In this document: positions 53,308 through 64,000 of the stretch, piece after piece
How positions within the stretch are numbered: position 1 is the first letter of the stretch
Layout of the letters: every line of letters begins with the position of its first letter
Assembly (NCBI GenBank): GCA_019279435.1
Contig: JAAALK010000289.1
Span: 27,024,603 to 27,088,602, forward strand
Direction of reading: 5' to 3'
Source of the DNA: Zizania palustris
Taxonomy: Eukaryota > Streptophyta > Magnoliopsida > Poales > Poaceae
DNA: 64,000 nucleotides
Notes under the pieces: generated by a model
Databases searched by the model: none
Seen by the model: only the letters and a program-made list of their open reading frames with translations
What the model was told of the DNA's origin: nothing
Translations under genes and position numbers: made by a program

Positions 53308-56226
53308 ATGCGTCCTAAGCGGAGCGCACCTCGTAACCCTGTTCGGAGGTCCTCTCGGATCTCCGGAGAGACACCATCCGACACGGTTGAAGTCGGAGGG
53401 CCTTCGACATTCCCTCCACCTCAAACTCCGGAAGGAGTTTCCATCCCTCGAACATACGGAGCTTCTAAGCCAAATCCTTCCATACTTTTACCACCTGGAA
53501 TCCCTCTTCCACCTTCCATCCCACTTCGAACTGATCCTACTAGCTCTCAAGACCCGGAAGATCCTTTCGGAGGAGATGAAGACAATCTTGGAGATATGGC
53601 CACTCAAATGGCCAGCCTCCAAGCTGAAGTAGAAAGATGGCGGCAAGAAGCCGCGAACAGGCTTCGCTCTCAAGCCATCCCAGCTATCCCAGAAGTGCCC
53701 GAAGACGACGAACTCGTTTATCCCGAAGCCCCGGAGAACGCCTCCTTCGATAATGAATCTCCGCTGCATCCTGAGCTGCAGAAAGTTCGCTTTGATCCGA
53801 AGTTTAAAACTTCGAAGCTCTGTAAGTATGCTGGAGATGAAGATCCCGTAGAGTTTGTTCGTTCTTATGCCCTAGCAATTGAAGCTAGCGGAGGAGTTCG
53901 AGACACCATGGCAAAGTGTTTCCCTTTAGCTCTTCAAGGAGTGGCATTAAGGTGGTTCTGGTCTTTGAAGCCAGGATCAATCAATTCATGGGGGCAGCTG
54001 AAGAAGAAGTTTGTAAGCAATTTTCAAGGCACCTTCGTGCCTCCAATGTCAACGGGAAGCCTTTTCCAGGTGAAGCAGCTCCCCGGAGAGACATTGAGGC
54101 AACATTTCAAGCGCTTCGCTCATACGAAGTCGCAGATCCGGGGGTTGTCTGCATCTTCGGTAGTTGATGCAGCTCGGGAAGGCGTCACTCATCAAGGCCT
54201 CCTGGATAAGATTCATCGGAAAAGCATATCCTCGGTCTCTCAGCTGATGTCATACTTCGAGGAGTATGCGAGGTCGGAAGAGGGTTGGCTTCGAAGAACT
54301 GTAGCTACTTCGTCCATATTGCAAGAAGTTAAAGTAGAAGTAAAAACTTCGGCACAACCGCAAGAACCAGTCTTCGAAGTTCAACATGATCGGAGAAGGG
54401 GGCAAAAGCACCCTCGTTCGGAAGTTTTGAATATTGCACCCCCACAGAAGTTTACACAGAGAGCTCCATAGTCTTCGGGGAACAAGGCCAGCGGCTGGAG
54501 GCCACCAGGGAAAACGGTTGGCAAAGGCCAGACCCTTTTCTGCTGTATCCATGGTGAAAATCGAAGCCATGCAACTGATACTTGCAAGGCTATACTTACT
54601 CTAAGAGGAGAGTATCTAGAAAGAACTTCGGGTCGAGGTACTACCGACCGAGTTCCAGTTGCAGCGCGCCCAGAGCCGGTCCAGGCTGTGGCCCGGATAG
54701 AAAACTTAGATGCCGCAAGACACCCTCCAGTGGCCAATGTTATGCCACCTCCGAAGCAAGAGGAAGGGCAAGACCGAGGGAAAAGAGTAGTCCTCCCCAT
54801 TTCCGGAGGAGGTACCCTCAGAAGCATGTCAAAAAGACAGCGAAGAGACTACGTCAGAGAAGTAGGCCATATTGGGACTTCGTCGTCTGCAGCTGCTATG
54901 CCGGAGTGGTCTCATGTACCGATATCCTTTTCTGCGGAGGATGCAGCTGGCATTAAGTTCCCGCATGCAGACCCACTCGTTATCACTGCTGATATTGCGG
55001 GCACTGAAGTTCGAAGAGTGTTGATTGACGGAGGTAGTTCAATAGACATCATTTTTGTTCAAGCCTTCGATCAATTGTGCATCTCCAGAAAGCATCTCCT
55101 TCCAGCGGCTCGCCCTTTGCAAGGCTTCGCAGGACCTCCGCTCGATGCACTTGGCCAAATAGGCTTGGAAGTCACCTTCGGAGAAGGTTTGTTGGCCCGA
55201 ACTGAGGAAGTAATCTTCGATGTTGTAGATGCCCCGTATGCTTACAACGTCATTTTCGGAAGAGGCATGCTAAACCAGTTCGGAGCTGTGGCGCATCACA
55301 ATTATTTGTGCATGAAGATGCCCACACAAGCAGGAGTCCTTACTGTCTTCGGAGATCAAGCTATCGCCCGGAGAGCAGAATATGGTCATGGCCCCCCTCT
55401 TGATCCAAGACAAGTAAACAATGTGCAAGATAATCATGAAATTTTTTCAGCCCCTTCCGAAGCTTCAAAGAAATCCTTTCCTAGACCAAGTCCTGAAGGA
55501 GAGATTGCAGCGAAGGTCATTGTTAAAGATGGTAAAGAATATACATTTCAATTTGGTAAAGATTTACCTCCAGAAGTTGCAACCTCCTTGGAAAAGGTGG
55601 TGGAAGAGAATTTAGATGTCTTCGCTTGGTCTGACGAAGATATCACCGGAGTCGATCGGGATATCATTGAACATAGTTTACTCGTAAACCCGAAGGCCCG
55701 TCCTGTTTGGCAAGGACTCCGGAAAATGTCTGTAGAAAGAGTTGCTCTAGCAAAAGATGAAGTTGAGAAATTGTTGAAGGCTGGAATTATCAGAGAAGTG
55801 GCTCACACAGAATGGTTAGCCAACCCAGTCTTCGTCAGAAAGAAGTCTTCCGAAATGTGGCGCATGTGCATTGATTTCACATCCTTGAATAAAGCATGCC
55901 CTCGTGACCCCTACCCCATGCCCCGAATTGATCAATTGGTCGACTCCACCGCAGGTTTGGAGTTATTAAGCTTCCTCGACGCGTATTCTGGTTATCATCA
56001 AATATGGTTGAAGCGCGAAGATGAGATCGAGACAAGCTTTGTAACTCCTTCGGGAGTCTTTTGTTATGTAAGAATGCCCTTTGGCTTAAGAAATGCCGGG
56101 GCTACTTTTTCGAGGTTAGTTGCTAAGGCTCTAGGTCATCAATTAGGTCGCAATGTGGAGGCCTATATGGATGATATTGTAATAAAGAGTGCTTTAAAGC
56201 ACCAACATAGCCTAGACTTAGCATAA
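53308..56226 (+). pseudogene. gag-pol: gag-pro-RT of gypsy F with one internal stop
   Basis: ATG 53308, 62 bases after the LTR. Pro/Ser-rich N terminus, gag core (about 53770-54260, KLCKYAGDEDPVEFVRSY, ALRWFWSLKPGSI, GETLRQHFKRFAHTKSQIRG). TAG 54469 is the only break before 56224; beyond it are a Cys/His cluster (CCIHGENRSHATDTC, 54541-54585), a basic segment, aspartic protease RRVLIDGGSSIDIIF (Asp codon 55027) and RT with RMCIDFTSLNKACPRDPYPMP, SFLDAYSGYHQIW and YMDDIVIKS (56164-56190). Unlike G1, protease and RT share one frame. It ends at TAA 56224 in mid-RT, probably a Glu codon originally. Confidence 0.87.
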
Positions 56227-58700
56227 ACATTCAATAGCCTTCGAGCATGTGGGATCCGTCTTAACCCCGAAAAATGTATCTTCAGAGCTAAGGCTAGAAA
56301 GTTGTTAGGGTATTTAGTTTCAAGCAGGGGATTGAAGCTAGCCCTACTCAAATAACTGCGCTACAAAAGATGGCTCCTCCGGAAAATTTAAAGCAAGTGC
56401 AAAAGCTGACTGGGCGTCTGGTAGCACTTAGCAGGTTTTTATCAAGGTCTGCGGAGAGAAGCTTGCCTATATTTAAAGCATTGAAAGGGTCCGAAGATTT
56501 TGCATGGACACCGGAGTGTCAGAAAAGCTTCGAAGATATTAAAGAGTATCTCAGTAATCTTGCAACACTCACAGTGCCTACTGCGGACGAAACCCTACTC
56601 CTTTACCTTGCAGCTACAGGTTCTGCTGTCAGTGCAGTCCTTGTCAGAGAAGTGGATTTCAATGGGAAGTTGGTCCAAAATCCTGTTTATTTTGTATCCG
56701 AAGCATTATCAGGAGCGAAGACAAGATACTCCGAACTCGAGAAGTTCGTTTATGCTTTGATAATGGCTTCGAGGAAATTAAGACATTATTTTTTGGCACA
56801 CAATGTAATTGTACCAACTTCGTATCCTTTAGGAGATATGCTTCGAAGTAAGGATTCCACTGGAAGGATTGGGAAGTGGGCAGTTCAGCTAGCACCCTTC
56901 GGCATATCTTTTCTGGCAAGGACAGCAATCAAATCGCAAGTCTAAGCAGATTTTGTAGCAGAATGGACTCCACCTGCAAATTTGGTTCCGGAGAAGTCAA
57001 GTGACGGAGTTTGGACTGTTTATTCCGATGGGGCTTTCCAAGCATCCGGAGCAGGTATAGGAGCAGTATTAATTTCGCCTTCAGGGCAAAGAGCAATGTA
57101 CTCCGCAAGACTCAACTTTAAGTCTACCAACAATATAGCGGAGTATGAAGGGATTTTATTGGGACTTCGAAAAGCACATGCTCTAGGGGCTACAAGAATT
57201 ATTATAAAAACAGATTCTCAGATAGTAGCAGGGCACGTAGATAAAAGTTTCCAGGTTCGGCATCCACAGCTTGCAAAGTACTTAGAAGAAATACGTAAAA
57301 TCGAAGCACACTTCAAGGGTATTTCCATTCGGAGTATACCAAGAGCAGAAAATGTGCAAGCGGACATCTTAGCAAAACCTGCAGCCGGAGCTGTGGATGT
57401 ACCAGAAGAAGCTTTCTATGAGGAGCTCAATATACCTTCGGTGCCACAAATTCCCTCTGCAGAGATTCTTTGCATTCCAAGTGCAGATTGGAAAAATTCG
57501 ATCATGGAACTTTTACAGGGAGGAACAAATTTGCCCGAAGAGCCACAACTGTCAAGATTGAAGCTTAGAGCTAGAAATTATCAAATAATCAACGGTATTT
57601 TATATAAGGCCGGAGTATGTTCCCCTCTACTCCGATGTATATCTCAAGCCGAAGGTCAAGAAATTCTTCGAGAAATTCATGAAGGCCTTTGCGATAGCCA
57701 TTTAGCCCCTCGAGCTTTGGCAGGAAAAACACTTCGCCAGGGGCTTTATTGGCCTACAATAACAGCTGATGCGGAGAGCTTAGTCCGCACTTGTCAAGGA
57801 TGCCAGTGGATGGGTCGACGAAGTCATCGCCCACCAACAGCTCTTCAAGTTATTGCTCCGGTATGGCCTATGGCCAGATGGGGTATGGATTTAATTGGTC
57901 CCTTTCCAGTAGCCAAGGGAAATCTAAAGTTCGCAGTGGTAGCTATTGAGTATTTTTCCAAGTGGGTAGAAGCAGAACCCTTAACAGCTATCACTTCGAA
58001 CAATGTACAGAAATTCTTTTGGAAGAATATCATTTGCCGGTTCGGAGTGCCTAGACAACTCACAGTTGATAATGGAACACAGTTCGATGCAGAACCTTTC
58101 AGGAAGTTTTGCGAAGATCTAGGCATTCAGTTATGTTTTGCTGCAGTAAGGCATCCTCAGTCTAATGGAGCCGTAGAAAGAGCCAATGGGAATATTTTGT
58201 CATGGCTAAATCGAAGGATAGTAGGAGTAGCAAAAGGACTCTGGACCGAAGAGCTTCCGAAGATTTTGTGGTCCATTCGGACTACGCAAACAAGGTCCAC
58301 AGGTTTTACTCCATTCAGACTACTATTCGGAGATGAAGCTATGACTCCAACGGAGCGCAAAGGAGGATCATTTCGTAGCACTGAACCGCAGATCGAAGAA
58401 GAAAGACAAGCTTCGCTAGATTTATCAGAAGAAACAAGACTTCGAGCTGTGGCAAATTTATCAAAGTATCATCAGCAGACAAAGGCTTGGTTTGACCCGA
58501 ATGTTAAGCTCAATGAACTAAGACCGGGTCATCTTGTTCTACGAAGCATTATAGCGCCAGGGAAGTTAGGAAATAAATGGGAAGGTCCATATCTAATTGT
58601 TCGTTCAGGACGCCCTGGCTCTTTTAAATTAGCTAATTTAGAAGGTGAAGAGTTAGCACATACTTGGCATGCGGAGCACCTAAAGCGATACTTCGCATAA
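56227..58700 (+). pseudogene. pol: RT end, RNase H, second RNase H and integrase of gypsy F
   Basis: After the TAA the RT frame continues to about 56330 (LNPEKCIFRAKARKLLGYLVS), then a one-base shift leads to the frame of 56370-58700, which has a single stop (TAA 56943). Domains: gypsy RNase H (LLLYLAATGSAVSAVLV, LRHYFLAHN); second RNase H with VYSDGAFQ, NNIAEYEGILLG, KTDSQIV and ENVQADILAK; integrase with HHCC (HEGLCDSHLA ... CQGCQW), core D, D, E codons 57888, 58068 and 58176, and a C-terminal domain ending HLKRYFA at 58700. From 56982 the second RNase H and integrase form one uninterrupted ORF. Confidence 0.88.
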
Positions 58701-58906
58701 GGGCTCCTTGTAATTCACTTGTAATCATCTTCTGAATTAATAAAGAATATGGTCCAAATAATGCCTTCCCCTCATAGACTTCCAGCTTCCGAATGGACGC
58801 ACTGGAACCGCGGGGTTGATCGAGAGGGAAGTGTCATGAAGCTGAATCGTATTTTCGGACTTCGAACCATTGGTTCGAAGCTTCCGACGTGGGGGCTGAC
58901 ATAATC

Positions 58907-59207
58907 CGGAGTCCAAGCCACCGGCTTGTAGGCATCCGTAAAAGAGCCCAAAACCACAACATACGGAGTCCAAGCCATTGGCTGGTAGACTTCCGTAAAA
59001 AGAGCCGAAGGTGGCCAAAACATGCGGAGTCCAAGCCATTGGCTGGTAGACTTCCGCAAAAAGAGCCGAAGGTGGCCAGAATATACGGAGTCCAAGCCAT
59101 TGGCTGGTAGACTTCCGTAAAAAGAGCCGAAGGTGGCCAAAATATACGGAGTCCAAGCCATTGGCTGATAGACATCCGTAAAAAGAGCCGAAGGTGGCCA
59201 AAGCAAA
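58907..59207 (+). repeat. Five tandem 57/61-bp repeats in the 3' region of gypsy F
   Basis: Units start at 58907, 58964, 59025, 59086 and 59147 with CGGAGTCCAAGCCA; spacing 57, 61, 61, 61, last unit 61 bp. Units 2 to 5 are nearly identical to each other, so the array was recently homogenised. The flanking 58701-58906 and 59208-59578 hold no gene. Confidence 0.95.
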
Positions 59208-59578
59208 CAGAGTTTGAGCCATGAGCTTCGAATGTCTGTTAACATAGTCCAAAGTGACAAATTATCTAAGATACTAAGGTATCTTGAAAGTTATCTCAAG
59301 TGATTTCTTTCAAAAAACAAGGGTACTAAGTTGCCATTCTTCATACTACAAATAGTCGAAGACGTTTTATAAGATTTTAAAAGATCTTTAAATTGCAGAG
59401 GGGCTCCGAACCCCCAAAAATTGTACTCCGAAGTTTTTTCTTTGCGCATAACCATTTTTGAATACAGTTCGAAGTTGCTTATACCCAAAGAGGGGCTAGT
59501 AAATATGGAGACAATTTTAAATCGGTATTCATTATTCGAACGAATATGTTTACAGATTACATCATGAAAAATTGGTAT

Positions 59579-62500
59579 CTATACCAAGAAGGAATCGAAG
59601 ACCTCTTCGGTCTCTAGAGCTAGGGTAGGAACGACTAGTTCCAGCGCCTGGAGTTCTAACAACTTTGCGTTTAACTCTCTTGCCCCCTTCGAAGCTCTAA
59701 AGTCCTTCTGTTCTTGTTGAAGCTCGGCCCAAGTTCGAAGCCGTTCGGGGCTCCTTTCCCAGCTTCCAAGTTCTTTAGGTTTTTTACTTCGAACTTCATC
59801 TTCATCTTCAGACCATATAACGTCTTCAGAAGACGAAGTGTTCAAGTTAACCTCTTTTTCTTCCTCTTTAATATAAGATAGTATATCTTTGATTACTTCG
59901 GGCGCAATTACACCGGAGCTATCTCGAGGAACTAAAAATCGAGGACATTTATAAGCTTTTAGAAGATCGAAGGTGGTCCATAATGAGCGAAGTTCGTCGT
60001 TAAGGTCTAACACTTCGATATCTTCAGTATGAGGTAAAGCCTAAAAATATGATAAACAAATTTTCATTGATAAATGTTCATAAGCATAAAGCTTTACATA
60101 GCCAAAAATCCTAAGGTATTTCTAAACATGCGGGTTCGGAGGAGGCTGACTGCTCGAAGCTTGGGTCCGAACTTGCTTCTGGCGTTGACCTTCGTCGATC
60201 CAAGCCTTGATCGCAGAACGTCCTTCGGCTCTCCATGAAGTTTGGAAGGCTCGCCAGGTAGCAGCCACACCTTCGGAAGGAGTCAGAAGTCGCTCGTCGT
60301 CGAAGGTAATTGGGCCCCCTCCTGCGTCCGAAGTTATCGATCGGCCCAGATCTTCGTAGTAGCGAAGTAGGCCGACAACAGCCACTTGTCCGAAGAGTTC
60401 TCCATATCGAATGCCCGCTGTCTTCATTTGCTTCGCCACTCCTTGGATCCTTTTCAACCGGTGCAGAAGAGTGATGTTATCATCAGAAGGAAGTGTCCCA
60501 GTAGTACCGAAGTACTCCAGGACACCTAGCAACTGATTCATAACATCCACAGCCACCTTCTCGGACTTCAGCTTATCTTCGTTCAGCGCATCCTTCATCG
60601 AAGTTACTTCTCCAAGAACCCCAGAAAGTCTAGCCGTTTCAGTGGTCAAAATATTATTTTGGTTCAACAGCTGGCTAGCTTCCTCTTGGAGTCTGACAAG
60701 TTCGGTCCCCGCAGTAGCATGCTCCGCTCGCAATTTTTCAATTTCTGCTCGAAGCACAATTCTTTCTGCTTCGAGCTCTTTATTCGCAGCCTCCAAACCT
60801 TGTCTGGCCCTGCGCTCCGTTGACACTATATTATCCATTTGGACCACTCGGCTTTCGGAGATGCTAAGATTCCGTTGAAGGACGTTATTTTCCTCCCGAA
60901 GACGAGCGATCTCTTCATCATTAGATATATTCGCAGCTCGGGCCAAGACGGTTTGCTGCAAAAAGAAAAAACCAAGGTAAATATTTATTCATAAACGAAT
61001 TCTATGTTATTTCGTAGATGCTTCGTACCTGGTAAGCTGCACGTTCTATAGCAGCGTTGAGCTCCGACCTGTCTGCTTTACTTAGAATGGCCACTAAGTT
61101 AGTCTCCCCTATGTCGCGGCTAGCTCAATCCAAAGGTTCGAGCAAAGTCCGAAGACCAGTTGTTTGCCCTAAGAAAGGAGCTAGCAGGGGGAGCATACTT
61201 ATTGCTTGTTGGTCATCTTCGTCCAGCGAAGGGCCGGAGCGTTGGCTTGTGGTCTTCGGAGCCCCTGGAGACTGGCCCTCCTCAGAAGATTGGCTATCGT
61301 CTGTTGAATCAGACGGAGTTGATCCGGAACTTGCAGCAGGGAGGGGTTCTATATTCCTTTTGCCTCTTCCAGGTCCCATTTGAGTAGCTCTCTGGGTTGT
61401 CTCCGAAGTCGTCGAAGGTCCAGGAATTATTTCTTCCTGGCGGACCTCTTCCATAGGAGTGGACTCTGTAAAAAAAAGAGTATTATACATTGTATAAATA
61501 CAGAAAATAAACATGAAAGAATTTTGGAGAGGGGCAATCTTCGTCCGAATCAGCCGTTAAGTCTTCGACTGCAGGAGCATCGTCCTGAGCAGTCCTTGTT
61601 GCCTCTTCAGGAATCGAAGCCATAGTAACTTCGACCCCACTCTCATTCACAAGAACTTCGTCTTGAGGTATATCTCCTTGAACTGCCAAAGTCCTTGGTT
61701 GCTCAAGGTTATCTTGAGACTCCGGCACGTTCGCAGGTACTTCGGCTTGTGCAGTCCTTTGAGTTTCATCTTCGTCTATCAGACGCACAAGCAACCTCCC
61801 TTCATCCTCTTGGGAGTCAGAGACTGAAGCCCTTGAGCTCGAAGGTGCAGGATTCGAAGGTGCAGGATTTTTTGGCTTCCGAGCCACCTTCTTCACCGGA
61901 GTCTTGGCAGAGCTCGAAGTCCCAGCTTCGGCTTTCCTCTTTTTGGGTCCTTTCTCCGAAGGCACCCAATCCATCAAAGGGGGCGGAACGATTTCCAGCA
62001 TTCCCCACACTCTGTTAAATCTCTCCCAACTCCCGACCAGCTTTATTCTCCATTCTTTTTCGGTCGGAGTTGGAGCTCCCAAAATCTTCTCCGAAGCCCT
62101 TACGATTTGCTCCGAAGTAATATGGGCTGAAGAAGCTAAAAAATGAATCAAGTTAGTTTTTCTCCGAATGAATATGCATAATACATGTTGTTTTCGAAGA
62201 TACCTACAGGGCTTGAAGTCGAAGTGATCTTTCGGAGACCGCCTTCCGAATCCTCTTCGAAGATGATAGGCCAGTTGGCCATAAGAGGAGAGATTTGTAA
62301 CCCAAGGAATTCTTCGGCTAAGTCTCGCATGCTCAACCTCCGACTGATCTTTTGAAGTAGGCTGAGGCGATCTTCGAGCTGACCTTGGTCGGGATGCACT
62401 AGGGCTTCCTTTCGGAATTGGATTTCTTTTAGAGGTCCGGCCAGAGGATTGCTCGCCCCAACTTCGTCATAAAACCACCTCATGACCCAGTCGATATACC

Positions 62501-63149
62501 ATCTTGCATTGATGGCCTTAGCAGGAAATTGAAGGGCGTATTCATCCCGAAGCCTGAAGTTAATACATCCGAAGGCTACTACTACTTTTTCACCTCCGGG
62601 GCCTACAAAGGTTTTTGGCTGGCATGAAGCTCTATGTAGCGCAGCGAAGATCTCTGCCCTCCCCTCACAGCCTTCGGCTCTCAACGCCCATTCGAAGATA
62701 GCCAAACGAGCCACTGTGTTCGGAGACAGTTGAGGAAGGGTGACGTGAAATAAATCAAGTACCTCCGCCCAGAAGTCCACTGCTGGAAGGCCTAAGCCGG
62801 CTTCGAAGAAGGCTTCGAAGACGACCACTTCTCCGGGCCTTGGCGATGGGATAAGTTCTTTTCCAGGCTTGCGGATCATAACTCCGGTGCTAATCCTCCC
62901 TTCTACTGCGATTGCCAGTGACTCCCTCTTGCAGGTAGAAGGTCCCAGTTGAAAGTATTGGTCCAAGTACTTCGTTGATGGCGGGCAGAGACCTTGATCA
63001 TCAGCATTTTGGGGATTTCTCCCTCCTGCCGCCATGGATGTCATTGCGGGTGTTGGAGGCGCCGTCGCCAACGCCGCAGCCGCTGTTGCTGCAGCCGCCT
63101 GCTGCCGAGCCAAGGCCGAAGGGGCTCCAAAACTCTTGGTTTTCGCCAT
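59579..63149 (-). pseudogene. Antisense gene of gypsy F (copy of the C gene)
   Basis: Minus strand, ATG 63149. Exon 1 63149-62204; intron 62203-62136 (68 bp, GT-AG); exon 2 from 62135; exon 3 61465-61029; exon 4 60955-60128; exon 5 60040-59579. Exon 3 is 437 bp, as in C; exon 4 lacks seven codons. Exon 1 carries an Ala-rich start and the Transposase_28-like domain without stops. Exon 2 has a KGPKKRKAE motif. A deletion at about 61540 removes the end of exon 2 and its splice donor; intron 2 would not be spliced as in C. TGA at 61127-61125 breaks exon 3. The exon 4 donor reads AT/GTTTAG instead of AG/GTTTAG. Introns at the same places in C support splicing. Function unknown. Confidence 0.75.
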
Positions 63150-63270
63150 TATAGTTACTGAGTTTCTTTGGGAGAAAAATGGAGGCTAGGGCTCAAAGGA
63201 CTCAAAGGGCTCAGAAGGCGTTTGTTCGCAAGAGAGCAGTGGAAAGGTAAGCAGGAATGTTCTAGGCCCT

Positions 63271-63280
63271 CTATTTATAG
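63271..63280 (-). promoter_or_regulatory. TATA box of the antisense gene in F
   Basis: Minus strand CTATAAATAG, 122 bases upstream of ATG 63149; counterpart of 31518-31527 in C. Confidence 0.7.
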
Positions 63281-63588
63281 CCTAGACTTTACATTTTTAC
63301 TGTTAGTCCATGCCATTTCGCATTCCTGCCCGTTACTTTTCTCCGAAATTAACGCATTCTACGGTTTACGTTAGAAGAAGAAAGCTAACGGCTATTTCTT
63401 CTAAGTCTAACAGACTCTCGAACTTCCTGAGTCGGTTCTAAGATAGTTCGAAAGTAATTGTTTTAAGACTGATTCGGAGTTTATATCTTCGCACATTTCG
63501 GAGATGAATTAAAATCTAATAATCCCTATGCCTAGTTATTTTTTCCTTCCGTATACTGCTCTCCTAACATTACAGGTTAAACGGAGAA

Positions 63589-63606
63589 GCGTATTCGAGG
63601 GGCTAC
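63589..63606 (+). other. Polypurine tract of gypsy F
   Basis: GCGTATTCGAGGGGCTAC touches the 3' LTR start and is identical to the sequence before the C 3' LTR. It is short and interrupted by pyrimidines, so the exact primer is uncertain. Confidence 0.6.
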
Positions 63607-64000
63607 TGTTGGGGGAAAATATCCCATCTTCGGGGTTATTGCCGTAACAGCACAAAAGCAGATAATGGATTCGAAGGTTTCCAGACGTCCATCTTCGAAG
63701 ATACCCTGAGTCAAGCTCGAAGTACGAAGATAGGCATTGATTCGGAGTACATCTTCGAACTAAGGCTTTTTGATATCTTTATTGCCAGCTAAGATGGAAG
63801 ATTTATCTTTTATATTATTAGATTAGTCTTTTACCATTTTAGCCCTATCAAGGGTACCGAATAGTTTGTACTATGTCGGTTGTAATAGAGGGGTAAATAG
63901 GTCTTTTCCTTAATATTTGGGTCTATAAATACCCCCCATTTCACCCTGTAATAGGGACCGAATACAAGTTATTCAATACACACATTCGAACTATTCTAAG
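63607..64000 (+). repeat. 3' LTR of gypsy F, first 394 bp
   Basis: Starts TGTTGGGGGAAAATAT and follows the 5' LTR closely to the window end. TATA box at 63924. About 100 bp should remain outside the window. Confidence 0.93.

Larger units (their letters stand above)
52751..64000 (+). mobile_element. Tat-lineage gypsy F, nearly complete, runs off the window
   Basis: 5' LTR 52751-53245, PBS, gag-pro-RT, RNase H, second RNase H, integrase, 61-bp tandem repeats, antisense gene, PPT, and the first 394 bp of the 3' LTR. In the shared 394 bp I count seven LTR differences by eye, so it is fairly young. Coding defects: TAG 54469, TAA 56224, a shift near 56330 and TAA 56943. Confidence 0.92.

Overview
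The window looks like intergenic DNA of a large-genome flowering plant. Nearly every base can be assigned to LTR retrotransposons inserted into one another. The mix of Sirevirus-type copia elements and Tat-type gypsy elements, with CTTCGG/TTCGAAG-rich LTRs, suggests a grass, but the species cannot be read from this sequence. I see no host gene, tRNA, rRNA or CRISPR array. Working names used below: I, H, A and B are copia-type; D, D1, C, F and G1a-d are gypsy-type.

Left part (1-6096). An LTR end of copia I (1-979) abuts the leader and 5' LTR of a minus-strand copia H (980-2326). H sits in the gag of minus-strand gypsy D (2327-5016). D in turn sits in another minus-strand gypsy of the same family, D1 (5017-6096).

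Middle part (6097-32349). Copia A (6097-15190, plus strand) is inserted in D1. It keeps its 5' LTR, gag and pol but has lost its 3' end. It is joined at about 15190 to the integrase of a Tat-type gypsy C (15191-32349), which has lost its 5' half. Complete copia B (15746-26549) with GGACC target duplications lies inside C's integrase. Downstream of its integrase, C carries 57/61-bp tandem repeats, a five-exon antisense gene and a 495-bp 3' LTR.

Right part (32350-64000). Four plus-strand copies of one gypsy family follow. G1a has gag-pro, RT, two RNase H domains, integrase and a 3' LTR. G1b, G1c and G1d are each cut by the next insertion. G1d is cut in its RT by gypsy F (52751 to beyond the window end), a relative of C with both LTRs, gag-pro-RT-RH-aRH-INT, 61-bp tandem repeats and a second copy of the antisense gene.

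The parts work as retrotransposition cassettes. The LTRs carry TATA boxes. PBS sites follow 5' LTRs and polypurine tracts precede 3' LTRs. Gag, protease, integrase, RT and RNase H domains can be identified by motif. Every complete set of coding domains I checked has at least one nonsense or frameshift, so no copy here looks autonomous. The most distinctive features are the spliced antisense gene conserved in C and F with its own TATA box, the tandem palindromes in the Sirevirus LTRs, and the invariant double stop plus ATG between protease and RT in the G1 family.
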